This document shows, piece by piece, positions 28,671 through 39,063 of a stretch of 64,000 bases of DNA. The notes below the pieces were generated by a model. The model was not told the DNA's origin. It searched no databases and saw only the letters and a list, made by a program, of their open reading frames with translations. Where the stretch lies: NCBI RefSeq assembly GCF_003987355.1, contig NZ_PIPR01000001.1:434001-498000 (forward strand), in the 5' to 3' direction. Made by a program: the position numbers and the translations under genes. This stretch comes from Pseudidiomarina aestuarii. GTDB lineage: Bacteria; Pseudomonadota; Gammaproteobacteria; Enterobacterales; Alteromonadaceae. Every line of letters begins with the position of its first letter. The first letter of the stretch is position 1.

Positions 28671-29633
28671 TTAGACTTGTTTGATGTTGGCGCGTTTAGG
28701 TAATTTATGAGCCAGCATGGTTAGCGATTCCTCCAGCGCTCGACATAAGCCGGATGCACAATGACGGTGTGGTTCTTCTGATTGCTGCTGATGCAACTGA
28801 ACCCACGGCTTGTCGATATCTGGCTGCGGACTTGAGCTGATAATAAGATCGACTACATCGATGCCTAATTGCTCTGCCATCCATTGCAGTCGCTCAGCTA
28901 GGCTCACTTTCCCCGCTGGGCTTTGTTCCGGTATGAGATTATCAATAAAAACTACGGGAGCCTGACTATCTGCGACAGTCTGCGCGAATTCCTCTACTAA
29001 CAGCGGCGGCATTACGGACGTCAACAAACTTCCCGGGCCAAGAATAATCAAATCGCTGCGGCGGAGGTGGCGGAGCGCTTCAGGTGTCGCTGGTACCGAT
29101 TTGGACAGATGAAGTGATGCAGGCATATGCAGCAATCCATCAACATGAAGTTCGCCGAAACAATGTAGCCCTTCTTTGGTGCTTGCGACCAAATCGACGG
29201 GGCTTTCAGACATCGGTAGGAGTCTGATATCGACATTTAACAGTCGTGATAGCAGTTGAATCCCGTCCACGGGACGTGCACTTAATTGCTCGAGTGTATA
29301 TAAGAGTAGGTTACCGAAATTGTGCCCCACCAGGTGATGATCTTCGTTGAAGCGGTAGTTCAAGACTTCACGAGCAAGAGGTTGGGTGGTTAATTGTGAG
29401 AGACAATTTCGGATATCGCCCCACGCAATACATTCGGTATTGCGTCGCAACAAGCCACTAGCACCGCCATCATCGGTAGTCGCCACAATACCGATCAAGC
29501 GGCGATTCAGGAACGATAACGCTGAGAGCACACGGCCCAAGCCATGACCACCGCCAATGGCAGTCACGCAACGTAGTTCAGTCAACCGCAATGGAGCAGA
29601 GGTGCCGGTTACATTAGCAGCAGTATCATTCAT
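28671..29633 (-). CDS. YvcK/CofD-like protein (gluconeogenesis factor family)
   Basis: A 320-residue protein of the CofD-like superfamily, with the N-terminal AIGGGHGLGRVLSALSF nucleotide-binding loop, VATTDDGGASGLLRR, WGDIRNCLSQL and GHNFGNLLLYTLEQL. B. subtilis YvcK binds UDP-sugars and influences carbon metabolism and cell wall synthesis; the Gram-negative role is less clear. The Cys-x-Thr-Ala-Ile start and the length fit the family. It is the first gene of a likely two-gene transcript with the M14 peptidase. Confidence 0.85.
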   Translation of the reverse strand: MNDTAANVTGTSAPLRLTELRCVTAIGGGHGLGRVLSALSFLNRRLIGIVATTDDGGASGLLRRNTECIAWGDIRNCLSQLTTQPLAREVLNYRFNEDHHLVGHNFGNLLLYTLEQLSARPVDGIQLLSRLLNVDIRLLPMSESPVDLVASTKEGLHCFGELHVDGLLHMPASLHLSKSVPATPEALRHLRRSDLIILGPGSLLTSVMPPLLVEEFAQTVADSQAPVVFIDNLIPEQSPAGKVSLAERLQWMAEQLGIDVVDLIISSSPQPDIDKPWVQLHQQQSEEPHRHCASGLCRALEESLTMLAHKLPKRANIKQV

Positions 29634-29817
29634 GTTAGGTGATTGTTGTGAGCTGTCATAAAAGCTACTTTATGCCGTTACGAAGCGACAATCAATTCTT
29701 ATAACGTATTGTATAAGTATCTACCCAACTTCATTCCCTCTCATTACAACCATTGCTCCAGTGTAAAGCTCGTGTAAAACGACTCGACCGCATGGAGAAA
29801 GGGACTAGACTAATCAT

Positions 29818-29830
29818 CACTATGATAGTG
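29818..29830. promoter_or_regulatory. palindrome before the DUF4382 lipoprotein gene
   Basis: CACTAT and ATAGTG form an exact inverted repeat around one G, 23 bases before the start codon. It could be an operator or a small 5' hairpin; nothing else supports a function. Confidence 0.2.
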
Positions 29831-29853
29831 CGCATATTAACAAGGAGTTATTT

Positions 29854-30840
29854 ATGTTAAAAAGCAACAAAATAAACTATATTGCTGTAGCAGTACTCAT
29901 GTCACTCGGCCTCACCGCCTGTGGTGGCTCAGATTCAGAACCTACAACCAGTGACCGCGCTCGCTTGAATCTCGCAGTCAGCGATGCCCCTGTAAACAAT
30001 GCGGATAGTGTGTGGGTGTGTTTCTCCGCGATTGAGCTGGTTGGTAATGGTGAGGGTACACAAGTATTCGAAATCGGTACGGACACCAACACTATTGAAG
30101 AAAATGATGTATGTAAGGACGAGTCCGGCGAAGTTATCGCAAATACACGTGGCATAAACTTACTCGAGTTCACTGGTTCCGAATCTGAATCGTTGCTCAC
30201 CGGTGTTGATGTCAAAGCGGGCAGTTATGGTCAACTCCGCTTAGTCATGGCTGAAGGTTCTTATGTTGAAGATGGAGACACCTCAATAGGTCTTCGTGTG
30301 CCATCGAATGAATTAAAATTTGATGGTCTTACGCTCGCCGCTGATAGCACGGCAAGCTACACCGTCGAGTTTGATTTGCGGATGGCCCTCGTGAATCCAG
30401 TGGGGCAGGATGGTTATTTACTCAAGCCACGTGGAGTGCGCCTCGTTGATAATCAGGAAATTGGACATATCGAAGGCACGATTGCTGAAGCGTTATTGAT
30501 TGCACAGGAATGCACGGTTGCTCCTGCGGATCTGAGCGAACCAGTTGCTACTGTATATCTTTACCCGGGTCATGATTTAGATGTAACAACGCTAGCCGAT
30601 AATGGCGGTAGCGAAGGATTGGAAGCCTATGCTTCAACCAGCGTCAACTTTGACGGTGCAACAGACTACAATTTTGAAATTGGATTTGTTGCGGCTGGAG
30701 AATACACCGCAGTTTGGACTTGTGACACGAATGATGCACCAGAAGTTGATGATGACATCCGTCTAATTACCGATGACTTACAAGAAATTCAGGTAGCTGC
30801 AGAAGGCGAGGTCACTGCCATCACCTTTGGGGCAGAATAG
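29854..30840 (+). CDS. DUF4382 lipoprotein
   Basis: A 328-residue predicted lipoprotein, with lipobox LTAC at residues 20-23 followed by GG. Residues 35-200 form a DUF4382 domain (LNLAVSDAPVNNADSVWVCFSAIEL, then the later LEFTGSESESLLTGVDVKAG and LKPRGVRLV). The C-terminal part looks like a carboxypeptidase-regulatory-like beta fold. Function of the family is unknown. Strong ribosome site AAGGAG. The gene stands alone with its own terminator. Confidence 0.85.
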   Translation: MLKSNKINYIAVAVLMSLGLTACGGSDSEPTTSDRARLNLAVSDAPVNNADSVWVCFSAIELVGNGEGTQVFEIGTDTNTIEENDVCKDESGEVIANTRGINLLEFTGSESESLLTGVDVKAGSYGQLRLVMAEGSYVEDGDTSIGLRVPSNELKFDGLTLAADSTASYTVEFDLRMALVNPVGQDGYLLKPRGVRLVDNQEIGHIEGTIAEALLIAQECTVAPADLSEPVATVYLYPGHDLDVTTLADNGGSEGLEAYASTSVNFDGATDYNFEIGFVAAGEYTAVWTCDTNDAPEVDDDIRLITDDLQEIQVAAEGEVTAITFGAE

Positions 30841-30885
30841 TTCGAATTTGGTTTTTTAAGCCTGAGATAGAAATATCTCTCCCGT

Positions 30886-30917
30886 TCGGGGCTCCTCATT
30901 CGGAGCCCCTTTTTTTA
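30886..30917 (+). terminator. rho-independent terminator after the DUF4382 gene
   Basis: Exact GGGGCTCC (30888-30895) and GGAGCCCC (30902-30909) with a six-base loop and a T7 tract. Confidence 0.92.
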
Positions 30918-30979
30918 CCTTTCGTTCAACGGTCATTCGCGCGATACTAAGGTAGAAATGCTTCTGTAGGAATATACTT

Positions 30980-31477
30980 ATGCGTCATAGATGTTATCCA
31001 GCGATTCTCAAAAGCTGTGCTATTGTCGGCCTTTTTGCGTATTCGAGTCTCGGGATGTCACAAACCACTTTGAATACAAACCTTCAAACTACTCAGCTTT
31101 GCATTGCCGGACATGAACCCACGTTGACCGTTGAAATTGCCGATACATTCGAAAGTCGAGCCCGTGGTCTCATGGCGCGCGAGTCATTGGCTGAACATGC
31201 GGGTATGTGGTTCGTGTATGAGACGGAACGACCCGGGAGTGCCGGTTTTTGGATGTTTAACACCTATATCCCGCTGGATATTGCTTACCTCGATGAGCAC
31301 GGCAAGATTTTAACCATCATTCCAATGGAACCTTGCCCCAGTATTGATGCACAACGCTGCCCAGCCTATGATCCGGGTGTGAGCTATTTCAGTGCGCTGG
31401 AAATGAATATGGGCTACTTCGATAAGTACGATATTCAAGTCGGTGCGACCATTCGCGAATGCAACGAAGGAGAATAA
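30980..31477 (+). CDS. exported DUF192 protein
   Basis: A 165-residue protein with a signal peptide (hydrophobic SCAIVGLFAYSSLGMS) and a DUF192 domain: ADTFESRARGLMARESL, MWFVYETERPGSAGFWMFNTYIPLDIAYLD, and the final GYFDKYDIQVGATI. The family is small and its biochemical role is unknown. It ends three bases before the M28 peptidase gene and is almost certainly in the same transcript. Confidence 0.88.
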   Translation: MRHRCYPAILKSCAIVGLFAYSSLGMSQTTLNTNLQTTQLCIAGHEPTLTVEIADTFESRARGLMARESLAEHAGMWFVYETERPGSAGFWMFNTYIPLDIAYLDEHGKILTIIPMEPCPSIDAQRCPAYDPGVSYFSALEMNMGYFDKYDIQVGATIRECNEGE

Positions 31478-31480
31478 TAA

Positions 31481-33154
31481 ATGCAAAAAAAGTTGATATT
31501 AATTGCGGGAGGCTTGTTGTTAAGCGCCTGCACCCCAGTGGCTGATGAGCCTCAGGTCAGCCAAGCGGAACCTGCGGTACAAGTTGACCCTTACAATTTT
31601 AACGAAAACTACCGTGGTTATTTAGAAACGTTGAGTTCAGACGAATTCGCGGGTCGTGCGCCGGCAAGTGTTGGAGAAGAAAAAACCGTCGCCTTTGTGG
31701 AAGGCAAGTTCCGTGAGTGGGGACTCAAACCCTACAACGCTGACGGCAACAATTACCAGCAGCAGGTGCCTTTGGTCAAAATGATGCCCTACAAAGTATC
31801 GGATATGACTTTTAGTAGCGATGATTTAGAGCCTCTGGCGTATCGTACACAAATGATGGCTTGGTCGCCGCGCGTTATGGAAGAAGTTGCTATTGAGGAC
31901 AGTGAATTAGTATTCGCTGGATATGGCATCGTAGCGCCGGAATATGGCTGGAACGACTATGAGGGCTTGGATGTCGCAGGCAAAACCGTAGTCGTTTTGG
32001 TGAACGATCCAGGCTATGACACGCAAGATCCAGAAGTCTTTAACGGTAAAGCGATGACGTATTACGGTCGCTGGACTTATAAGTTTGAAGAGGCGGCTCG
32101 GCAGGGTGCTGAGGGCGTGATTGTGATTCATGAAACGGGTCCGGCTGGTTACGGTTGGGGAGTCATTGCAGGCGGCTCGCCGTTGCGCTTTGATTTGGCC
32201 AGAGACAATAACAACATGGACCGCACTGCCATCGAAGGCTGGATTACTGATGAAGGTGCCGACCAGTTATTTGCTCGAATCGGTTCCTCCTACGCGGAAA
32301 TGCGTGAAGCTGCGCAGCAACCTGACTTTGAGCCGGTCTCTCTAGAAACTGGACTATCGGTTTCTGTCAGCACCAAATTCGAATATCTCAATTCACCGAA
32401 TCTTATCGGTTATATCGAGGGTAAGTCACGGCCTGAAGAGCATGTTATTTACATGGCGCATTGGGACCACATGGGCGTTGACCCGATTAATCCTGATGAT
32501 GGAATTTTCAACGGTGCGCAAGACAACGCGAGCGGAACGGCAGGCGTCATGGCTCTGGCAGAGTTTTGGGCAAGCCAGCCGCAACCAGAGCGTTCTATCG
32601 TGTTTGTTCTTGTTACCGCCGAGGAAAGAGGTCTATTAGGTTCCAATTGGTATGCGAATAACCCGATGTTGCCGGTCGGCAAAGCGGTTGCAGGCATCAA
32701 CATGGATGTTTTAAACGTCTATGGTCCGATGAATGACATGGTCGTGGTTGGATACGGTAACTCTGAAGTTGAAGAGGTACTCACGAAATATGTTGAGCAG
32801 CAGGGCCGTTATGTTGCGCCTGAACCCAACCCTGAGGTTGGCTCATTTTATCGTTCAGATCATTTCAATCTAGCCAAGGTTGGTGTACCGATGCTGTATG
32901 CAAAAGGTGGCATTGACCACTTTGAGCTAGGTAAAGAGTATGGTGCTCAGAAACGCGCTGAATACGTGCAAGTAGCCTATCACAAACCGGCTGACGAGTA
33001 TGATCCTGAATGGGATTTACGTGGTGCTCAACAAGATTTGTGGTTGTATTATTGGGTCGGTGAAGAGTTAGCGAATAGCCAAGCGTGGCCGAATTGGTAC
33101 GCGGGCAATGAATTTCGCGCTGTACGCGACGAATCGGCTGCGTCACGTCAGTAA
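31481..33154 (+). CDS. M28-family metallopeptidase, lipoprotein
   Basis: A 557-residue lipoprotein (lipobox LSAC, Cys17). A PA-like insert is visible around residues 130-250. The M28 catalytic part has the zinc-binding His-x-Asp in MAHWDHMGVD, the bridging Asp in NGAQDNASGTAG, the catalytic Glu-Glu in VTAEERGLLGS, the Asp in INMDVLNVYG and the final His in GGIDHFELG. Family members are aminopeptidases or carboxypeptidases acting in the envelope. Follows the DUF192 gene after three bases. Confidence 0.92.
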   Translation: MQKKLILIAGGLLLSACTPVADEPQVSQAEPAVQVDPYNFNENYRGYLETLSSDEFAGRAPASVGEEKTVAFVEGKFREWGLKPYNADGNNYQQQVPLVKMMPYKVSDMTFSSDDLEPLAYRTQMMAWSPRVMEEVAIEDSELVFAGYGIVAPEYGWNDYEGLDVAGKTVVVLVNDPGYDTQDPEVFNGKAMTYYGRWTYKFEEAARQGAEGVIVIHETGPAGYGWGVIAGGSPLRFDLARDNNNMDRTAIEGWITDEGADQLFARIGSSYAEMREAAQQPDFEPVSLETGLSVSVSTKFEYLNSPNLIGYIEGKSRPEEHVIYMAHWDHMGVDPINPDDGIFNGAQDNASGTAGVMALAEFWASQPQPERSIVFVLVTAEERGLLGSNWYANNPMLPVGKAVAGINMDVLNVYGPMNDMVVVGYGNSEVEEVLTKYVEQQGRYVAPEPNPEVGSFYRSDHFNLAKVGVPMLYAKGGIDHFELGKEYGAQKRAEYVQVAYHKPADEYDPEWDLRGAQQDLWLYYWVGEELANSQAWPNWYAGNEFRAVRDESAASRQ

Positions 33155-33185
33155 AATCGGGTACAATAGAACTCTGTATTGAGTC

Positions 33186-33221
33186 AAGCGGCAACCGCTT
33201 CGCCGGTTTGCCGCTTTTTTT
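33186..33221 (+). terminator. rho-independent terminator after the M28 gene
   Basis: AGCGGCAA (33187-33194) pairs with TTGCCGCT (33208-33215), continued by CCG/CGG after one bulged T, followed by seven T. Confidence 0.85.
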
Positions 33222-33236
33222 ATGGAGTAACGAGTC

Positions 33237-33737
33237 GTGACTTTTACGCCCGCCGAATACGTTGGCATGCTGGCCTTAGTGTTGAACTTCATTGCCTATC
33301 GTCAACCGACCGCGAACCGGTATCGTATTATATCGGCGCTAGCACTCGGCTCATTATCTATTCATTTTGCTTTGATTGATGCGACCGCAGGTGCTGTGGT
33401 TACCGGCTTAGCCTTCTTTCGAAATTTTATTGCGCTGCGTTGGCAAGGACCGCTTGTGCTGTGGTTTTTTATTGCCGCGAACCTGGTGTTATGGATTTTT
33501 GAGGCCGTTAGTGGCGCTCCCCAGTTACCGTTGGTGTTTGCTTACGTATCTTCTTTGATATTCAGTATTGGTTCTATTCGCTTAAACGATCCTGTGCTGA
33601 TTCGGCGCTGGTTTGTTCTCGCTGAACTTCTTGGTTTGGGTTATGCGTTCATGGTCGGTAGTGTTGAGGGAATGGTGTTCAATTTGGTTAATCTCAGCAG
33701 CATTATTCTCAAAATGTTACAAGATAGACGGGTTTAA
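33237..33737 (+). CDS. YgjV-like inner-membrane protein
   Basis: A 166-residue protein with about six hydrophobic helices, matching the Imp-YgjV family (EYVGMLALVLNFIAYRQPTANRYRIISAL, then HFALIDATAGAVVTGLAFFRNFIALR). Function unknown. Start GTG 33237 has GGAG nine bases upstream. It begins right after the terminator of the previous gene, so it should have its own promoter close by or use readthrough. Confidence 0.8.
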   Translation: MTFTPAEYVGMLALVLNFIAYRQPTANRYRIISALALGSLSIHFALIDATAGAVVTGLAFFRNFIALRWQGPLVLWFFIAANLVLWIFEAVSGAPQLPLVFAYVSSLIFSIGSIRLNDPVLIRRWFVLAELLGLGYAFMVGSVEGMVFNLVNLSSIILKMLQDRRV

Positions 33738-33799
33738 AAGGTTGTAACACATCCATTCGCCCATATAGTACAAGTAAGTTTGATAAAGAAGCGAGCGCT

Positions 33800-34129
33800 A
33801 TGCGTATTTACATCCGTCAATTACAACAAAAAGTTGGGCCACGTCCGGGAGCAAATCCCCTGATGATGATAGTGAGTTGGCTAGTCATGGGACTCTTGCT
33901 GATCGTTGGGTTGTTTCTAGGCTTAGTTTTCTTGTTGGTCGGCTGGATTTTATTGTTACCTCTGATGTGGAAGCGGCGCCGTGAATTGAAATCGATGTGG
34001 CAATTTGGGCGTGCTGCAAAGCAAGCTCAGCAGCGTGCTAGACAGCAACATGATGCAGCACAGCAACAGCAGCGTAATCGTCAAGACTCAAGTGTTATCG
34101 ACGGCGAATACCGGGTGAAGGACGACTAG
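33800..34129 (+). CDS. small membrane protein with glutamine-rich tail
   Basis: A 109-residue protein I do not assign to a named family. Residues 20-58 form one or two hydrophobic helices; residues 60-95 are a charged, Gln/Arg-rich coiled-coil-like stretch, then VIDGEYRVKDD. The start ATG 33800 has a weak ribosome site (AAGAAGCGAG). The last 35 bases overlap the convergent DUF2937 gene. Confidence 0.7.
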   Translation: MRIYIRQLQQKVGPRPGANPLMMIVSWLVMGLLLIVGLFLGLVFLLVGWILLLPLMWKRRRELKSMWQFGRAAKQAQQRARQQHDAAQQQQRNRQDSSVIDGEYRVKDD

Positions 34130-34622
34130 CTCGGCGGCGCCGCCACCAGTATCGACAGCCACTGCAGCAGCCATCGACTAGCACAACAATGGCAAACATA
34201 ACAATAATGCCAAGTATGAGAGCATCCTGTGTCAGCGGAACGGTAAAACTATAATTCCGCCAAGTTCCGTCCAATAATTCTTCATCAGCAGAATGCGCCA
34301 GAAACCACAACTTACCCCAGATATTGGTATTCAGTTCGCGCAATTGATATTCAAACGTGCGCACACGCTCCAATAACGTTCCTAGCGGCACAGATTCAGC
34401 TCGAAATACTTCATCATCACTTTGCTCATGATGCTGAAGTAGGGCATTCATGTCTCCCTCGAAATATTGATCCGCAATGGCTTGATACTGGTCGTAGTAG
34501 ACCTTCGCCTCAGTCCATTGAGCATCAAGGCGTTGCTCGTACTGCGTCACAAAATTAGGAAGTTGAACACCAGTCATGATGGCCGCGCAGGCGAGGATAA
34601 TAAGAAAGTAACGATACAACAT
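34095..34622 (-). CDS. DUF2937 membrane protein
   Basis: A 175-residue protein with an N-terminal helix (residues 4-22), a periplasmic helical part (QLPNFVTQYEQRLDAQW ...) and a second membrane helix (about 130-150), as in the DUF2937 family. The C-terminal tail is very basic (WWRRRRASRP... ending RRR) and is encoded on the strand opposite the last codons of the convergent gene. Function unknown. Confidence 0.75.
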   Translation of the reverse strand: MLYRYFLIILACAAIMTGVQLPNFVTQYEQRLDAQWTEAKVYYDQYQAIADQYFEGDMNALLQHHEQSDDEVFRAESVPLGTLLERVRTFEYQLRELNTNIWGKLWFLAHSADEELLDGTWRNYSFTVPLTQDALILGIIVMFAIVVLVDGCCSGCRYWWRRRRASRPSPGIRRR

Positions 34623-34649
34623 TTCGATCGGATCCTATCAGCGAGACAA

Positions 34650-34684
34650 AGAAAAAGGTTGAGCCAGTTACCTAACTCAACCTT
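34650..34684 (-). terminator. rho-independent terminator after acrB
   Basis: On the minus strand AAGGTTGAG and CTCAACCTT form a nine-base stem with a twelve-base loop, followed by TTTTTC-type T tract. It lies about 40 bases beyond the acrB stop. Confidence 0.75.
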
Positions 34685-34722
34685 AGCATGAAAGTTGCGT
34701 TTACGCTCTCCAGTCCATGGAG

Positions 34723-37700
34723 CTAATCGTCCTCGCGCACCTTAGGTGGGAAGCGCTTGCGCACCACATAGAACAGCAGCGGCACAAAGAATATCGCTAA
34801 AATAGTTCCACCGAGCATACCACCAATGACACCCGTACCAATCGCTTGCCGACTGACGGCACCCGCGCCGGTGGAGATAGCTAACGGTAAAACCCCAAAG
34901 GTAAACGCCAGTGACGTCATGAGAATAGGTCGTAACCGCAATCTCACAGCTTCAAGCGTCGCTTCGAGGAGTTCTTTACCCTGCGCTTGTAGGTCTTTTG
35001 CGAACTCGACAATCAGAATCGCATTTCGAGCGGATACACCCACCGTGGTGAGCAAGCCTACCTGGAAGAACACATCGTTCTCGAGGCCTCGACCTAGCGC
35101 TGCAATCACGGCGCCAAGAATACCTAGCGGTACCACCAACATAACTGCAAAAGGTATCGACCAGCTTTCATACAGTGCTGCAAGACATAGAAATACGATC
35201 AGGAGTGATAATGCATACAGCATAGGTGCTTGGTTACCGGAGGTTTTTTCTTCCAGCGAAATACCCGTCCACTCGAAGCCCACACCTGCGGGTAGCTGAC
35301 CGATTAACTCTTCCATTTTATTCATCGCATCGCCGGAGGAGAAACCCGGTGCAGCTTCACCTTGCAGATTTATTGCTGGAACGCCGTTGTAACGCTCGAG
35401 ACGTTGCGGACCAAAATCCCAACTGCTCGTCGAAAATGCAGAAAATGGAACCATTTCGCCCGCATTATTGCGCACGTACCATTTATTAATATCTTCAGGC
35501 ACCATACGGGCTTGCGCTTGACCACCTAAATAAACTTTTTTGACCCGACCACGATCAATAAAGTCATTCACATAAACGGTACCGAACGCTGACCCCAAAG
35601 TGTTATTGATATCTGCAATTTCCAAACCCATCGATTTCGCTTTGTTAAAATCAACATCGACACGGAACTGCGGTGTATCTTCTAAACCATTCGGGCGCAC
35701 ACCCACGAGGGATGGTTCCTGCGCGGCCATTCCGAGCAGCTGATTGCGCGCTTGCAACAATGCTTCGTGGCCCAGTCCCGCACGGTCTTGTAGATACAAG
35801 TTAAAGCCACTTGCTGTCCCTAGCTCCGGAATCGACGGCAGGTTGAATGCAAAAATATTGGCTTCACGAATTTGGCTAAAGAAACCCATAGCACGACCAA
35901 TAATAGCGTCCACTTGGAGTTCTGGTGTGGTGCGCTCATCCCATTCATCCATGCGCACAAACGCCATCCCAGCATTCTGGCCTTGACCGGCAAAACTAAA
36001 GCCAACCACCGAGAATACGGAGCGAATTCCAGGTGCATCATCCAAGAAATAGTCTTCAACCTTCTGAATCGTCTCAAATGATTGCTCTTGAGTCGCACCT
36101 GCAGGTAATTGCATCATGGCGAGGAAAACCCCGCGATCTTCAGTAGGAATGAAGGAACTCGGCATCCGCGTGAACAAAAATGCCATGACGGCAATCAAGC
36201 CCAAGTAGATGACAATAAAGCGTCCGGTTCGTTTGATGATGGACTGAACGCTATTGGTATATTTTTGCGTTGCACTTTCAAGCTTACGGTTGAACCAACC
36301 TAGTGGACCTTTCTTCGGCTTACTGTGGTCGATAGGCTTCAGAATGGTCGCACAGAGTGCAGGCGAAAAGATGATCGCAACCAGCACCGAGAGTGCCATG
36401 GCAGAAATAATCGTAATCGAGAACTGTCTATAGACTGCACCGGTTGAGCCACCGAAAAAGGCCATTGGAACAAATACTGCTGCCATCACCAGACCAATGG
36501 CAACCAATGCCCCCGTAATTTGTTGCATGGATTTGATCGTTGCCTGCCGCGGCGATAGCTTCTCTTCAGACATCAACCGCTCGACGTTCTCTACGACCAC
36601 GATAGCGTCGTCGACCAAGAGGCCGATTGCGAGTACTAGACCGAACATGGTTAAGGTGTTGATTGAGAAGCCGAGCACCGACATGATGCCGAACGTACCC
36701 AACAAGACGACGGGTATAGCGAAAGCAGGAATGATCGTCGCGCGCAGGTTTTGTAAAAACAAAAACATGAGCAAAAATACTAGGACCACAGCCTCAAAGA
36801 GTATCTTCACGACTTCCGTAATCGATATCTCTACGAACGGAGTGGTGTCATAAGGAATCACCAGTTCTACGCCTTCGGGAAAGAAGGGTTCAAGTTCGGC
36901 GATGGTTGCTTTCACACGTTCAGCGGTTTCGAGGGCATTGGCACCGGTTGCTAGGTTGACCGCCAGACCGGTAGCGGCTTGCCGATTGTAGCGCGCGATG
37001 GTTGCATAGTTTTCGCCACCCATCTCAACCTTCGCAACGTCCTCTAATCGTACTTGTGAACCGTCACTATCGACCCGCAATAGAATGTTTTTGAACTCAT
37101 CAACGCTGGATAGACGGGTCTGCGCGATAATTGATGAGGTCAGACGCTGTCCTTCGACAGCTGGTGTACCACCCAGTTGCCCGGCAGCGATTTGATTGTT
37201 CTGTTCACGGATAGCGAGAACGACGTCTTGTGGCGTCATCCCATAACTATTCAGTTGTGCTGGATCCAACCAAATTCGCATGGCATAGGGCGAGCCGAAT
37301 ATCTGCACACTCCCGACACCAGTGGTTCGACTGACCGGATCTTGAAGGTTGCTGGCAACATAGTCACTCAAGTCAACTTGAGTAAACTCTGGGTTGTCTG
37401 AAACAAGCGCCAGTACCATCAAGAACGAGTTGTTTGATTTGACCACCGACAACCCTTGTTGCTGAACTTCTTGCGGCAACAGCGGCAGAGCCAGTTGTAA
37501 CTTATTTTGGACTTGTACTTGCGCTATGTCCGCATCCGTACCAGCACTAAAGGTCAGCGTAATACTGGCATTGCCCGCAGAATCAGAACTTGAGGAAAAG
37601 TACTCAAGATTATCGATACCGTTCAGATTCTGTTCAATAACCTGAGTAACGGTTTCTGAGAGTGTATCGGCATTGGCACCAGGATAGGTCGCATTGATCT

Positions 37701-37830
37701 GAATAGAGGGTGGTGCAATTTGCGGATACTGCTCAACAGGCAATTGCGTGACCGCCAAGCCACCGCCGAGCATGATCATAATTGCAATAACCCATGCAAA
37801 AATGGGGCGGTTAATAAAAAACTTAGCCAT
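34723..37830 (-). CDS. acrB: RND multidrug efflux permease (AcrB/MexB type)
   Basis: A 1035-residue inner-membrane proton antiporter that exports drugs, dyes and detergents as a trimer. The N-terminus [17 protein letters not shown], the periplasmic [16 protein letters not shown], the proton-relay aspartates in [15 protein letters not shown] (near 407-408) and the C-terminal permease half ([17 protein letters not shown]) are classical HAE1 features at normal length. It starts one base after the acrA stop, so the two are co-translated. No TolC-type outer-membrane factor is encoded nearby. Confidence 0.97.
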   Translation of the reverse strand: MAKFFINRPIFAWVIAIMIMLGGGLAVTQLPVEQYPQIAPPSIQINATYPGANADTLSETVTQVIEQNLNGIDNLEYFSSSSDSAGNASITLTFSAGTDADIAQVQVQNKLQLALPLLPQEVQQQGLSVVKSNNSFLMVLALVSDNPEFTQVDLSDYVASNLQDPVSRTTGVGSVQIFGSPYAMRIWLDPAQLNSYGMTPQDVVLAIREQNNQIAAGQLGGTPAVEGQRLTSSIIAQTRLSSVDEFKNILLRVDSDGSQVRLEDVAKVEMGGENYATIARYNRQAATGLAVNLATGANALETAERVKATIAELEPFFPEGVELVIPYDTTPFVEISITEVVKILFEAVVLVFLLMFLFLQNLRATIIPAFAIPVVLLGTFGIMSVLGFSINTLTMFGLVLAIGLLVDDAIVVVENVERLMSEEKLSPRQATIKSMQQITGALVAIGLVMAAVFVPMAFFGGSTGAVYRQFSITIISAMALSVLVAIIFSPALCATILKPIDHSKPKKGPLGWFNRKLESATQKYTNSVQSIIKRTGRFIVIYLGLIAVMAFLFTRMPSSFIPTEDRGVFLAMMQLPAGATQEQSFETIQKVEDYFLDDAPGIRSVFSVVGFSFAGQGQNAGMAFVRMDEWDERTTPELQVDAIIGRAMGFFSQIREANIFAFNLPSIPELGTASGFNLYLQDRAGLGHEALLQARNQLLGMAAQEPSLVGVRPNGLEDTPQFRVDVDFNKAKSMGLEIADINNTLGSAFGTVYVNDFIDRGRVKKVYLGGQAQARMVPEDINKWYVRNNAGEMVPFSAFSTSSWDFGPQRLERYNGVPAINLQGEAAPGFSSGDAMNKMEELIGQLPAGVGFEWTGISLEEKTSGNQAPMLYALSLLIVFLCLAALYESWSIPFAVMLVVPLGILGAVIAALGRGLENDVFFQVGLLTTVGVSARNAILIVEFAKDLQAQGKELLEATLEAVRLRLRPILMTSLAFTFGVLPLAISTGAGAVSRQAIGTGVIGGMLGGTILAIFFVPLLFYVVRKRFPPKVREDD

Positions 37831-37831
37831 A

Positions 37832-38980
37832 TTATAAATCCACTTTTACCGTAGAGACCTGAGCACCAGGTTGAATTTTTTGTAGTCCATCAACAATGAC
37901 CTGATCGCCAGCGACAAGACCATCGGTTACCAGCCAGTTACTACCGATAGTGCGACTCACCTCAATGTAACGAGTTTCAGCTTTACCTTCCGCATTCACG
38001 ATCATGACCGTAGCGCGGCCGCGCGGATCACGAGTCACACCTTGTTGTGGCGCGAGAATCGCATCACGAAGTTCGCCACTGCTAACATTTGCTGTCACAA
38101 ACATGCCTGGTAACAGGAGGTGATCTGGGTTTTCAAACCGCGCACGTAGAGTAATTGAACTTGTTTGTGGGTCTACGGTGGCTTCATTAAACAACAACTC
38201 ACCTGTTATCGGTTGGTCTGTCATACCCGCCAGCGTGACACTCACCTCGGCGCGGTTATTTTCGTCGACAGCAATAGCACCACTACGAATTTGTTGCTGC
38301 AGTGCCATATATTCGTCGCTGCTTTGCGCAATATCGACATAAATGGGATCTAACTGATGGATATAGGTCAGCGGTTGCGCTTGACCTGTTTGAACCAATG
38401 CGCCAGGGGTGATTAATGAACGTCCAATGCGGCCGTTGATGGGGGCTTTGACTTCGGTGTAGTCCAAATCCAATTGTGCTCGAGTGACATTGGCTTCGGC
38501 AACTTTCAAGTTTGCTTGTGCTTGCAAGAATGCAGCTTGCGCCTCGTCAAAGTCTTGTTGGCTAATCGATTTGTCTTCAATCAGTTCACGAACGCGTTCA
38601 AAGCGAGCTTTGGAATTCGTGACTTCAGCTTGTGCGCGAGCGAGCGCAGCTTCCGCACTTTGGAGTTGAGCCCGAAATAGTGCCGGGTCGATTTGATAGA
38701 GCGATTGGCCGGCAGTCACGTTCGTACCGCCTTCAAATTGTTGTGTCTGCAAAATGCCGCTGACCTGAGGTCTTACTTCAGCTACACGAAAGGCTGTGAC
38801 GCGACCAGGTAATGCATTTGATACCGCTACGTTTTGCCGCTCAATTGTCACAATACCCACTTCTTGCGGTGCTTGTTGTTGTGACGATTGAGTTGCATCA
38901 CCGTTGTCACTGCAAGCAGTCAGTGAAAGGGATGCCGCTATCGCAAGTGCGATCAGCGAAGCAGGAGTGCGTAGTTGCAT
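37832..38980 (-). CDS. acrA: RND efflux periplasmic adaptor lipoprotein (AcrA/MexA type)
   Basis: A 382-residue membrane fusion protein linking AcrB to an outer-membrane channel. It has lipobox LTAC (Cys23), a biotinyl-lipoyl-like segment ([20 protein letters not shown]), an alpha-hairpin rich in Ala/Gln/Glu (about 100-165) and the [16 protein letters not shown] half motif. First gene of the acrAB operon, transcribed from the promoter at about 39064-39092, where an AcrR-type operator overlaps the -35 and -10 elements. Confidence 0.96.
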   Translation of the reverse strand: MQLRTPASLIALAIAASLSLTACSDNGDATQSSQQQAPQEVGIVTIERQNVAVSNALPGRVTAFRVAEVRPQVSGILQTQQFEGGTNVTAGQSLYQIDPALFRAQLQSAEAALARAQAEVTNSKARFERVRELIEDKSISQQDFDEAQAAFLQAQANLKVAEANVTRAQLDLDYTEVKAPINGRIGRSLITPGALVQTGQAQPLTYIHQLDPIYVDIAQSSDEYMALQQQIRSGAIAVDENNRAEVSVTLAGMTDQPITGELLFNEATVDPQTSSITLRARFENPDHLLLPGMFVTANVSSGELRDAILAPQQGVTRDPRGRATVMIVNAEGKAETRYIEVSRTIGSNWLVTDGLVAGDQVIVDGLQKIQPGAQVSTVKVDL

Positions 38981-39063
38981 GTAGTTACCTCTTCATGTTC
39001 AATGGAAGACTGTTCGTGAGCCGCATCTAAACAGCGTTTTCAACAGTCTCAGTACAGCCTCTA

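Noticed and set aside
34723-37830. Heavy-metal (CusA-type) RND pump
   Set aside because: Sequence and length match the HAE1 drug-efflux branch, with AcrB-like proton-relay region and an AcrA-type lipoprotein adaptor.
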